This document shows positions 32,651 to 40,571 of a stretch of 64,000 bases of DNA, in pieces. A program made the position numbers and the translations under genes. The first letter of the stretch is position 1. Each line of letters begins with the position of its first letter. The notes beneath the pieces were generated by a model, which saw only the letters and a list, made by a program, of their open reading frames with translations, had not been told where the DNA came from and searched no databases. The stretch is from JBBQFI01 sp038321775 (GTDB lineage Bacteria > Verrucomicrobiota > Verrucomicrobiia > Chthoniobacterales > UBA10450). Location: the NCBI GenBank assembly GCA_038321775.1, contig JBBQFI010000001.1, positions 62,001-126,000 of the forward strand. The letters run 5' to 3'.

Positions 32651-34585
32651 ATGTGCGGGATAGCCGGAAAGATTTCGTGGTCGCAGTCCCCGAACGTTGA
32701 TCAGGTTCGGGCAATGACCGCCGAAATGTGGAGGCGCGGTCCCGATGCCGATGGCTTCTTTTCGAACAACTTCGTTGCCTTTGGTCATCGTCGTCTCGCC
32801 ATCATCGACCTTACTGAGTCTGGGCGGCAGCCAATGGCCGATCACACCGGCCAATACTGGATAACGTTCAATGGCGAGATCTACAATTTTGGAGAAGTCC
32901 GCCGGGAATTGGAACAATCCGGTGCGCAGTTTCGAAGCACCTCCGACACGGAGGTCATCCTTGAAGCCTACAAGCTTTGGGGAGATGAATGCCTGCAACG
33001 TTTCAACGGCATGTTCGCCTTCGCCTTATGGGACAACCTGAAGCAGCGTTGTCTGCTCGCTCGGGACCGGCTCGGTAAGAAGCCCCTGTTTTACGGGGTA
33101 CTTGGAAATGGCGATTTGATTTTTGCTTCCGAGCTCAAAGCTCTCGTGCGAAGCGGTCTTATTCCATGGCGCCTGAACACTGAAGCTTTGAGTCAGTATC
33201 TTTCGTTAGGTTATGTCCTTTCCAACGCGTGCATCTTGGACGGCGTGAAAAAGCTGGAGCCTGCTTCCGCAATGTTGCTCGAGCGAGACCGACCGATCCG
33301 AATATGGCGTTATTGGGATCTGGCTCGACTGTTCGGCCGAAAGATAAAAATCACAGAGAACGATGCCGCTGCCGAAATGCGGCATTTGCTCGACGATTCG
33401 ACACGGCTTCGAATGATCAGCGATGTTCCGCTCGGAGCCTTCTTGAGCGGCGGAATCGATTCTTCGTCGATTGTTGCGTCGATGTGCCAGAATTCACCGG
33501 CAGACCAGGTGGAAACATATTCCATCGGTTTTTCCGAAAAGGGATACAGCGAGCTTCCCGAAGCCGAAATCGTGGCACGCCATCTCGGCGTCAGCCATCA
33601 CGAGCAGAATGTCGACGTTTCAATGGCGAAAGACCTTGCCGAAATTGTTTACGCCGCCGACGAGCCGTTTGCCGACAATTCCATGGTCCCAACGTTTTAT
33701 CTGTCAGCATTTGCCCGACGTAGCGTCACAGTCGCGCTTACAGGCGACGGCGGGGATGAACTGTTCGCGGGCTATGAGACCTACGTAGCGGATAAACTCC
33801 ACCATATTGCTTCACGAATGCCGCGTTTCTCGTCGTCACTCGGCGCGGTCGCGACGCGATGGCTGCCGGTTACCTTTAACAAGGTTAGCTGGGATTACAA
33901 AGCTCGGAAATTTTTTCAGGCATCGCGGCTTCCGTTTTCTGAAGCGCACTATCACTGGAGAACGATTTTTTCCGAAGCTGAAAAGCGATCGCTCCTCAAA
34001 CCGGAATATGCGAAAAGCCTCGATGATCGCCCGTCACTGCGACAGTTCGACAGGTTCTTCAACGAAGTGCCCGACTGTCATTTTCTCGATCGCGCAATGT
34101 ATGTGGACGTGAAAACCTGGCTTGTCGATGACATCTTGGTGAAAGCAGACCGCATGTCTATGGCGCACTCCCTTGAACTACGCTCGCCGCTTCTGGACTA
34201 TCGCATCGCAGAGTTTGCCGCGTCGCTGCCGACAACTCTCAAATTGAAAGGCTTCCAAAAAAAATACATCTTGAAGCGGAGCCAGACTGGCATTCTGCCG
34301 AATTCGACAATTCACCGGAAGAAGCGTGGCTTTAATGCGCCTGTTGCTCACTGGCTCGAATCAGGTCTCCAAGACCTGCTGGTGGGAGTCTTCAAGGAAA
34401 GCCCGGTTAACGATGTCATCAATGTCAATTTCGTGGAGTCGCTGCTCAAGGCTCATCTACAGCGGACCGAAGATGCAAGCTTTAAGCTTTTCAATCTGCT
34501 GACATTGGCCTTTTGGATGAAATTCAGCTTCCTCGGGCGTCCAGAGCCCGATAGCGGGCATTCCGTTGAATCCGGACCGCTCTAA
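32651..34585 (+). CDS. asnB: Asparagine synthase (glutamine-hydrolysing) type amidotransferase
   Basis: 644 residues. The glutaminase domain starts MCGIAGKISW with nucleophile Cys 2 and has RRGPDADGFF. The ATP-pyrophosphatase domain has FLSGGIDSSSIVASM and the later ALTGDGGDELFAGYETY. Enzymes of this class in glycan clusters often amidate sugars or modify peptides rather than make free asparagine. The last 16 residues (GRPEPDSGHSVESGPL) are encoded by the right B repeat, so the natural C-terminus was probably altered by the repeat. Confidence 0.92.
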   Translation: MCGIAGKISWSQSPNVDQVRAMTAEMWRRGPDADGFFSNNFVAFGHRRLAIIDLTESGRQPMADHTGQYWITFNGEIYNFGEVRRELEQSGAQFRSTSDTEVILEAYKLWGDECLQRFNGMFAFALWDNLKQRCLLARDRLGKKPLFYGVLGNGDLIFASELKALVRSGLIPWRLNTEALSQYLSLGYVLSNACILDGVKKLEPASAMLLERDRPIRIWRYWDLARLFGRKIKITENDAAAEMRHLLDDSTRLRMISDVPLGAFLSGGIDSSSIVASMCQNSPADQVETYSIGFSEKGYSELPEAEIVARHLGVSHHEQNVDVSMAKDLAEIVYAADEPFADNSMVPTFYLSAFARRSVTVALTGDGGDELFAGYETYVADKLHHIASRMPRFSSSLGAVATRWLPVTFNKVSWDYKARKFFQASRLPFSEAHYHWRTIFSEAEKRSLLKPEYAKSLDDRPSLRQFDRFFNEVPDCHFLDRAMYVDVKTWLVDDILVKADRMSMAHSLELRSPLLDYRIAEFAASLPTTLKLKGFQKKYILKRSQTGILPNSTIHRKKRGFNAPVAHWLESGLQDLLVGVFKESPVNDVINVNFVESLLKAHLQRTEDASFKLFNLLTLAFWMKFSFLGRPEPDSGHSVESGPL

Positions 34586-34586
34586 T
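34536..34586. repeat. Right inner direct repeat (B')
   Basis: Matches 27442-27492 in the same orientation, containing GATAGCGGGCATTCCGTTGA. It overlaps the 3' end of the asparagine synthase gene. Confidence 0.85.
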
Positions 34587-34642
34587 TTTTCCTATCGTCC
34601 GTGTAGGCCAGGATCATGTCGCGCAGCCGCGGATCGCCCACG

Positions 34643-34740
34643 ATTCGCTAGTGTGGGCGAAAGTGATTCGCGCAAACGAGCAGGCTCGCTAGCACGAGCA
34701 AAGCGCCAATGATTATCGCAATTGCTTTCGGTGTGTCTTT
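34643..34740. repeat. Right outer direct repeat (A')
   Basis: Matches 27096-27193 in the same orientation; the two copies are 7547 bases apart. It encodes the right copy of the small membrane peptide. Confidence 0.9.
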
Positions 34741-34746
34741 CGCCAT
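34648..34746 (-). CDS. Small single-pass membrane peptide, right copy
   Basis: 32 codons from an ATG at 34746: MAKDTPKAIAIIIGALLVLA, then SLLVCANHFRPH. Short charged N-terminus, one membrane helix, and a C-terminal CANHFRPH. The right copy has the better start codon and may be the ancestral one. In the same frame after its stop, 34590-34647 reads RIVGDPRLRDMILAYTDDRK, which looks like the tail of another lost gene. The rest of 34587-34874 is otherwise empty. Confidence 0.65.
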   Translation of the reverse strand: MAKDTPKAIAIIIGALLVLASLLVCANHFRPH

Positions 34747-34874
34747 CGCCGCAGAGGTTGCCTTGAAAAGTCGCGCGCGTCCAGAACGCGTTTTTTCATA
34801 ATGGCTCTCGAGTAGGAACTAGAGTTACCTCAGCGATTTGATTGCCGAGAGACCGGCGATAGTTATTTTGGATA

Positions 34875-37445
34875 ATGAGGCCTGACCGTTACACGCAAAA
34901 GATGCAGGAAGCGCTGCAGGCGGCGCAGAGTCTTGCTTCGGATTTTCATCAGGCGGAAATAACGAACGAACATTTTCTGCTCGCGTTGCTCGATCAAAGT
35001 GACGGTGTGACGCGACCTCTTCTGGAGAAGATCGGAATTTCTGCTGCGACTCTGCGAACACGGTTGCGCGAAGAACTGGAACGGCGACCGAAAGTGCATG
35101 GCGCCGGTTATGAAGTGCGACTCGGTAACGAATTGCGCGCGACGCTGGAAGACGCGGAGCGCGAAATGTCGAAGCTCAAGGATGAATTCACGAGCGCCGA
35201 GCATTATCTGCTCGCGCTGGCCGGGGAAAAAAATGCGGCGGCGAAGGCGTTGAAAGATCTCGGCATCACGCGCGACAAACTGATGCAGGCGCTGCAGCAG
35301 GTGCGAGGATCACAGCGCGTGACCGATCAAAATCCCGAGGGAAAATATCAGACGTTGGAGAAGTATGGACGGGATCTGACGGAGTTGGCGCGGCGGGGGA
35401 AGATCGATCCGGTGATCGGGCGCGATAATGAAATCAGGCGCATCATGCAGGTGTTATCGCGTCGCACGAAAAATAATCCGGTTTTGATCGGTGATCCGGG
35501 CGTTGGCAAAACAGCGATCGTAGAAGGTCTGGCGCGAAGAATTATTTCCGGTGATGTGCCGGAGTCGCTCAAGCAAAAACGCATTATCGCGATGGACATC
35601 GGATCCATGATCGCAGGCGCGAAATATCGCGGTGAATTCGAAGATCGGCTGAAGGCGTTTCTGAAAGAGGTCACCGATTCGCAGGGAGAAGTGATTCTGT
35701 TCATCGACGAGCTGCACACAATTGTCGGTGCCGGTGCGAGCGAGGGCGCGGTCGATGCTTCGAATATGTTGAAGCCGCAACTGGCGCGCGGCGAATTGCG
35801 CACGGTCGGTGCGACGACGCTCGATGAATATCGTAAATACATCGAGAAGGATGCGGCCTTGGAACGGCGCTTTCAGCCGGTAATGGTGAATGAGCCGAGC
35901 GTGGAAGATACGATTGCGATTCTGCGCGGATTGAAAGAACGCTACGAAGTTCATCACGGCGTGCGCATCCAAGATGCCGCGCTGGTCGCGGCGGCGGTGC
36001 TTTCTCACCGTTATATCAGCGATCGATTCTTACCGGATAAAGCGGTCGATCTGATTGATGAAGCGGGCTCGCGTTTGAAGATCGAGCTCGATTCCATGCC
36101 GACCGAGATCGACGTGATCGAGCGCGAAATCATGCAGCATGAGATGGAACGCCAGGCTTTAAAGAAAGAAAAAGATACCGCGAGCAAAGAGCGACTGAAG
36201 AAGTTGGAGAAAGAGCTGGCTGAGCTAAAAGAAAGATCGAGCGCGCTGAAAGCGGAGTGGCAAAAAGAAAAAGCGTTGCTCGACGAACAGCGAAAACTGC
36301 AAGCGCAGGTTGATGCATTGCGCACGGAATTGGAGCGCGCGCAGCGGCGCGGCGAACTGGGCAAGGCAAGCGAGATTCAGTACGGACAGATTCCCGAGGC
36401 GGAAAGAAAACTGGCCGAGCTTGCGGCAAAAACTGCTGATGGCGAAAACCAACTTTTACGCGAGGAAGTTACGGAAGAAGATATCGCAGACGTCGTTTCG
36501 AGTTGGACCGGAATTCCTGTTTCGCGTTTGCGGGAAGGCGAGCGCGAAAAATTACTGAAACTGGAAGAACATCTGCATGAGCGCGTGGTCGATCAGGAGA
36601 AAGCGATCACGGCGGTTTCGAATGCGGTGCGTCGCGCGCGTGCCGGTTTGCAGGATGAGAATCGGCCGATTGGTTCGTTTATTTTTCTCGGGCCCACCGG
36701 CGTTGGCAAAACGGAATTGTCGCGTGCGCTCGCCGAATTTTTATTCGACGACGAACACAACATGATTCGCATCGACATGAGCGAATACATGGAGAAACAC
36801 ACGGTTGCGCGGTTGATTGGTGCGCCACCGGGTTATGTCGGTTACGAGGAAGGCGGACAGTTGAGCGAAGCGGTGCGGCGCAAGCCGTATTCGGTTGTGC
36901 TTTTCGATGAAATCGAAAAAGCGCACAGCGATGTCTTCAATGTGCTGCTGCAGGTGCTCGATGACGGCCGCATCACAGACGGGCAGGGGAGGACGGTCGA
37001 TTTCAAGAACACCGTCATCATCATGACCTCGAACATTGGCTCGCAATATATTACTGAGGAAGAATCAAGCGCTGAACGCGAGCGCTTGGTGATGGACGCG
37101 TTACGACAACATTTCCGTCCGGAATTTCTCAATCGCGTGGATGAAATCATCATCTTCGATCGATTGGGCGAGGAAGAGCTGAAGAAGATCGTGGAAATTC
37201 AACTTCATCGCCTAACGAAACGGTTGGAGCAGCAAAAGATTTCGCTGCAATTGAGCGATGCGGCCAAGGCGTTGATTGCGCGCGAAGGTTACGATCCGGT
37301 TTATGGAGCGCGACCGCTCAAGCGCGCGATTCAAAAAGAGATTCTCGATCCGCTCAGCATGCAAATTCTGGCCGGAAAATTTCGCGAAGGTCAGGCGATT
37401 CAGGTCGACGCGAAAGACGGCAAGCTGACATTCACCGCTCGTTAG
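34875..37445 (+). CDS. clpB: ClpB disaggregase chaperone
   Basis: 856 residues, the normal ClpB length. The N-terminal double repeat (YTQKMQEALQAAQSLA; EITNEHFLLALL) binds clients. AAA-1 has GDPGVGKTAIVEGLA and VILFIDELHTIVGAG. A long heptad-rich M domain follows (about residues 400-520). AAA-2 has FLGPTGVGKTELSRALAEF and VVLFDEIEKAHSDV. It works with DnaK to solubilise aggregated proteins. It stands alone just right of the island. LTK at 37210-37218 carries the 9-mer. Confidence 0.98.
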   Translation: MRPDRYTQKMQEALQAAQSLASDFHQAEITNEHFLLALLDQSDGVTRPLLEKIGISAATLRTRLREELERRPKVHGAGYEVRLGNELRATLEDAEREMSKLKDEFTSAEHYLLALAGEKNAAAKALKDLGITRDKLMQALQQVRGSQRVTDQNPEGKYQTLEKYGRDLTELARRGKIDPVIGRDNEIRRIMQVLSRRTKNNPVLIGDPGVGKTAIVEGLARRIISGDVPESLKQKRIIAMDIGSMIAGAKYRGEFEDRLKAFLKEVTDSQGEVILFIDELHTIVGAGASEGAVDASNMLKPQLARGELRTVGATTLDEYRKYIEKDAALERRFQPVMVNEPSVEDTIAILRGLKERYEVHHGVRIQDAALVAAAVLSHRYISDRFLPDKAVDLIDEAGSRLKIELDSMPTEIDVIEREIMQHEMERQALKKEKDTASKERLKKLEKELAELKERSSALKAEWQKEKALLDEQRKLQAQVDALRTELERAQRRGELGKASEIQYGQIPEAERKLAELAAKTADGENQLLREEVTEEDIADVVSSWTGIPVSRLREGEREKLLKLEEHLHERVVDQEKAITAVSNAVRRARAGLQDENRPIGSFIFLGPTGVGKTELSRALAEFLFDDEHNMIRIDMSEYMEKHTVARLIGAPPGYVGYEEGGQLSEAVRRKPYSVVLFDEIEKAHSDVFNVLLQVLDDGRITDGQGRTVDFKNTVIIMTSNIGSQYITEEESSAERERLVMDALRQHFRPEFLNRVDEIIIFDRLGEEELKKIVEIQLHRLTKRLEQQKISLQLSDAAKALIAREGYDPVYGARPLKRAIQKEILDPLSMQILAGKFREGQAIQVDAKDGKLTFTAR

Positions 37446-37479
37446 TTGACGCTCGGTGAAGGCCGGTGTCTCGTTCGGC

Positions 37480-37794
37480 ATGATCAAGAAACTTGCCGGT
37501 TTAGCTTTTGTTGCAGTAGCGATGTTGGCCGTGGCACCTGTGCAGGCGGACGATCATTCTTGTTGCGGGAAGAATGCGAGCGTCAAAAAATCGATGTGCG
37601 CCGATTACGCGAAGTTGAATTTGAACCCGCAACAGAAAACGAAACTGACCGCGTTGCAGGAAAAATGCGAAAAGGCCGGTTGCACGAAGAAAAGCCGCGC
37701 CCAATTTCTCTCGAGCGCGCAGAAGGTTCTCTCACCGGAACAATACGCGCAGTTAAAGGCCGAGTGCGCGAAGACGGAAAAGAAACAAGGCTGA
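37480..37794 (+). CDS. Small secreted Cys-rich helical protein
   Basis: 104 residues from the ATG at 37480 (an upstream ATG at 37456 is possible). Signal peptide MIKKLAGLAFVAVAMLAVAP. The mature part has six Cys, including the pair in HSCCGKNAS, and a helix LNLNPQQKTKLTALQEKCEK reminiscent of periplasmic Spy/CpxP-like LTxxQ helices. No firm family. It lies 34 nt after clpB, possibly co-expressed. Confidence 0.6.
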   Translation: MIKKLAGLAFVAVAMLAVAPVQADDHSCCGKNASVKKSMCADYAKLNLNPQQKTKLTALQEKCEKAGCTKKSRAQFLSSAQKVLSPEQYAQLKAECAKTEKKQG

Positions 37795-37795
37795 T

Positions 37796-39325
37796 TCAGC
37801 GCTTCTCGTAAACGAAGCCGGTGGCTTGGATGACGTCACTGTTCCGGATGAGAATGCCGTGAGTTTGTTTTCCGGTGGAAGCGCCGAATCGATTTCGCGC
37901 CTGGACGCTGAAGAGAACGAGCCAGCCGTAAACTTTTCTTCCCCGCGCGTCGGGTAAATCGGCGCGCTTCGGTTCGCTCTGCCATTCGATCTTTGCCGAC
38001 ATTGGATCGTTGAGATGGGAAAAGAGCCAATCCATGATGATGGCTTTGTAGCGAGTCGGATATTCGCCGTAGACCGGATCATTCAAAATTGAAGGCTGAG
38101 GCGTGACGGGCTTCGCCGTCAGGACCGGAGTCGGTAGTGGTGTGGCAGCCGAACTTTGCATTTGTGATGGCGTCGCGCTCGGAACAGGAGGAGGCGATGC
38201 GGCTGCCGCCGAACTTGCGCTCGCTAAAGTTTTGTCGAGCAAATCGGCAAGGCGCCAGCCGGCTTTGTGCAGGTCATCGCGCACTACGCGTGCGGACCAG
38301 TCGCGATATGAGACGTGATCCGCCATCCCTTGCTCCGTGGCGTTGCCTTCCGCAACATTGCTGTTCGCTTCCGCCTTGCGATGAATATTGCTGAAGCGCA
38401 GACGTTCGTGCGCTTCGCGTGCTTGCGGCAAAATATCATTCGCCCACGCTTCGCCGAAATCTTCGACCTTCACGTTCGCGGGCGTACGCCAGTTTTTCGG
38501 TTCCTCTTGCGCCATCTTCGCGATCAATTCCTGTTTTGGAATTTTGATCGCTTCCGTTCGTTCCTTTCCTTTCGCATCGCGCGGCAGGGAGGGAAATAAC
38601 GCAAACACAGGATCGCTGTCCCAATACGAATGCAGTTTTCCTTTTTTCGTGGCATAACCATTTCCCGCGGGCAATTGCAGGATGATGGAATTGCCGCCTT
38701 GGTCTTCAAAGCCGGGTTTGCCGCTATCGGGATCAACCTTTTTTCCGCTCTGATCAAAGTATTCCGCGCCAACATGCAGTGGCTGATGAATGTCGCCGAC
38801 GTAATGCGCGAGCAAAATTACGGCGACTGGTTTTGTGATTTTGCGCGGATTGTCTTCCGGCACCTCGCCTTTCAAAACCTGCACGCAGTAGCGCATCATG
38901 TGCACGATGTCCCACTGAGTGCGGCCGGTCTTCCCGTCACTGTACCTGACCGCGTTCAGCACTGGCACATCCGTGTAATGAAACCAGTGATGCGACGGTA
39001 CGGGTGAATTCGGATCGTCCGTCGGCGGATTCGCCGTCCAAAAAGCGCGCAGTTGTTCTTCGATGCGACGCTGCGAGTAATGCGGATACGCGCTCAAATC
39101 GCTCGCGCCATTGCGATCCCAACTCTTGATTTCATCCGGCATCGTCGCTGCTTTTTGCAGAGTGATGCCATCAATGAGCGCGCTAATTTTTGCGCCCGTC
39201 GGCGTATTGGCGAGTCGCTTATCGGCAATGCCGCCGACAATTTCGTGAGCATCCGGTCCGTACGCGATCGCTGAGCTCGCGATCGCGCAAACGCAAAAAA
39301 CGAAACGGGCGGCTGTTTTTCTCAT
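37796..39325 (-). CDS. S1/P1-type zinc nuclease with C-terminal extension
   Basis: 509 residues from the ATG at 39325. The signal peptide ends ASSAIA and the mature protein begins YGPDAHEIVGGIADKRL. Zinc ligands of S1/P1 nucleases are visible: the His in DAHEIV, Asp in MPDEIKSWD, SHHWFHYTDVP, LAHYVGDIHQPLHVG and LHSYWDSDP. The first residue of the mature enzyme, normally Trp and a zinc ligand, is Tyr here. The last 150 residues are a Ser/Pro-rich linker and an unassigned domain (VYGWLVLFSVQARNRFG). It is likely an extracellular or periplasmic single-strand nuclease/3'-nucleotidase. Confidence 0.85.
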   Translation of the reverse strand: MRKTAARFVFCVCAIASSAIAYGPDAHEIVGGIADKRLANTPTGAKISALIDGITLQKAATMPDEIKSWDRNGASDLSAYPHYSQRRIEEQLRAFWTANPPTDDPNSPVPSHHWFHYTDVPVLNAVRYSDGKTGRTQWDIVHMMRYCVQVLKGEVPEDNPRKITKPVAVILLAHYVGDIHQPLHVGAEYFDQSGKKVDPDSGKPGFEDQGGNSIILQLPAGNGYATKKGKLHSYWDSDPVFALFPSLPRDAKGKERTEAIKIPKQELIAKMAQEEPKNWRTPANVKVEDFGEAWANDILPQAREAHERLRFSNIHRKAEANSNVAEGNATEQGMADHVSYRDWSARVVRDDLHKAGWRLADLLDKTLASASSAAAASPPPVPSATPSQMQSSAATPLPTPVLTAKPVTPQPSILNDPVYGEYPTRYKAIIMDWLFSHLNDPMSAKIEWQSEPKRADLPDARGRKVYGWLVLFSVQARNRFGASTGKQTHGILIRNSDVIQATGFVYEKR

Positions 39326-39387
39326 GCTCGTGAAAATCTGGTAGAAATATTGCACACGAAAGCATTGCTTGAATAACATGTGTGTCT

Positions 39388-39852
39388 ATGAATGCCATCC
39401 TTCGCTTGATTCTTCTCGCGCAATTTCTCGTCTTCATTTCGTTCGCGGCTGAGCCTCCAGTCTCCGGCACTTTTACCGGTGACGGCAAACCAGCGCAGCT
39501 CGCTTATGTATCGGCGACGAAAGGCGAGCCATTCGACGGCAAAGACACGACCGTTCTCGTCTTTACGGAAAAGGATCACGCGGCGGAGAAGCACGCCGAC
39601 ATTATCGCGAGCTTCGGCAAGTTTGGCAGCGCGCTCATTCTCATCGTGAATAGCGAAGGCAAAATCATTAGCTGCGAGGTCGCGCATTCCGCGTTGGCGA
39701 AAACTCCATTCAGCTCAAGTGGCGTGATTGAGATGAAGGAATTCAAGAATGAAAACGGTGAAATGTCGGGCAAAGTCTCCACAGGCGGAGAGCATGAGAG
39801 CCTTGGACAAAAGTGGAACGTCGAATTGACTTTCCATACCAAAGCGCCCTAA
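39388..39852 (+). CDS. Secreted protein of unknown function
   Basis: 154 residues from the ATG at 39388 (in-frame GTG at 39382). Signal MNAILRLILLAQFLVFISFA. The mature part is a beta-rich small domain (GTFTGDGKPAQLAYVSATKG; VIEMKEFKNENGEMSGKVST). No family is recognised. Confidence 0.55.
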   Translation: MNAILRLILLAQFLVFISFAAEPPVSGTFTGDGKPAQLAYVSATKGEPFDGKDTTVLVFTEKDHAAEKHADIIASFGKFGSALILIVNSEGKIISCEVAHSALAKTPFSSSGVIEMKEFKNENGEMSGKVSTGGEHESLGQKWNVELTFHTKAP

Positions 39853-39857
39853 CGAAT

Positions 39858-40571
39858 TCAGCGCTGCACGCGCGCCTCGGAATAGGCGTATTCAAAATTG
39901 GTCCCGCGCGGACGTGTCATTAAATTACCGGGTCCTAACGGTTCCTCTTCGCCCCAATAAAGATCGATCTGCCAGCGTTGCAGCGCACCGCCCGTATCGA
40001 CGATTCGCCACCGATCGTTACGAAAAATTTCCTGCACGCGCGGGTCTAAGATGATGAGCTTAGTTCCGCGATTCAGAATTTCCTGGTCGCGACGCGTCGC
40101 CGCGGAAGCGCGCGCCACCAATGGCACCGCGTTGCGACCGATCGGCCGTTTCAGATAATTGAAAACTCCGCCGTCCTTATAACGAATGTAACTGCAACCA
40201 TCGACAGCGCGTTTAGTGCGACCGGTGCCCTCCTTCTTCACCGCCAGCAAAAAGTCGTGCGGATATTTGCGGCCTTTCAAACCGGGTCGCGTCTCGAGGC
40301 GCACATCGAATCCGCGCGCAGCGACAAAACCAGATTCCATGGGCGTGTAATAAATGGTGCAAAGGACGAAACAGAATCCTTTCGCCCGATGTACATTTTC
40401 TTTTTGTAATCGTGCCTTTGCTACGGCCCAGGGGATTTCGGCGCCCGCTCTTTGCGAATCAATCGCGACGACGGCCGCAAAAAACGTGAGGAAGAAAACA
40501 AATCGGTTAGACCGTTCTTTTAGAAGCGAAGATTGTATTGGATCCAAGAAACGTTGGGCGAAGAACGTCAT
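39858..40571 (-). CDS. 3D-domain (MltA-like barrel) secreted protein
   Basis: 237 residues. The N-terminal hydrophobic segment FVFFLTFFAAVVAI is followed by a body with the 3D motif: WRIVDTGGALQRWQIDLYWG, where the conserved Asp residues sit as in resuscitation-promoting and MltA catalytic barrels. It likely binds or cleaves peptidoglycan glycan strands. Its start overlaps the fusion gene stop by 4 nt, making it the last gene of the lnt operon. Confidence 0.75.
   Translation of the reverse strand: MTFFAQRFLDPIQSSLLKERSNRFVFFLTFFAAVVAIDSQRAGAEIPWAVAKARLQKENVHRAKGFCFVLCTIYYTPMESGFVAARGFDVRLETRPGLKGRKYPHDFLLAVKKEGTGRTKRAVDGCSYIRYKDGGVFNYLKRPIGRNAVPLVARASAATRRDQEILNRGTKLIILDPRVQEIFRNDRWRIVDTGGALQRWQIDLYWGEEEPLGPGNLMTRPRGTNFEYAYSEARVQR

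Noticed and set aside
27096..34740. A repeats as attachment sites of an integrative element
   Set aside because: The repeats encode a conserved peptide and no integrase is inside; recombination between duplicated genes explains them better.
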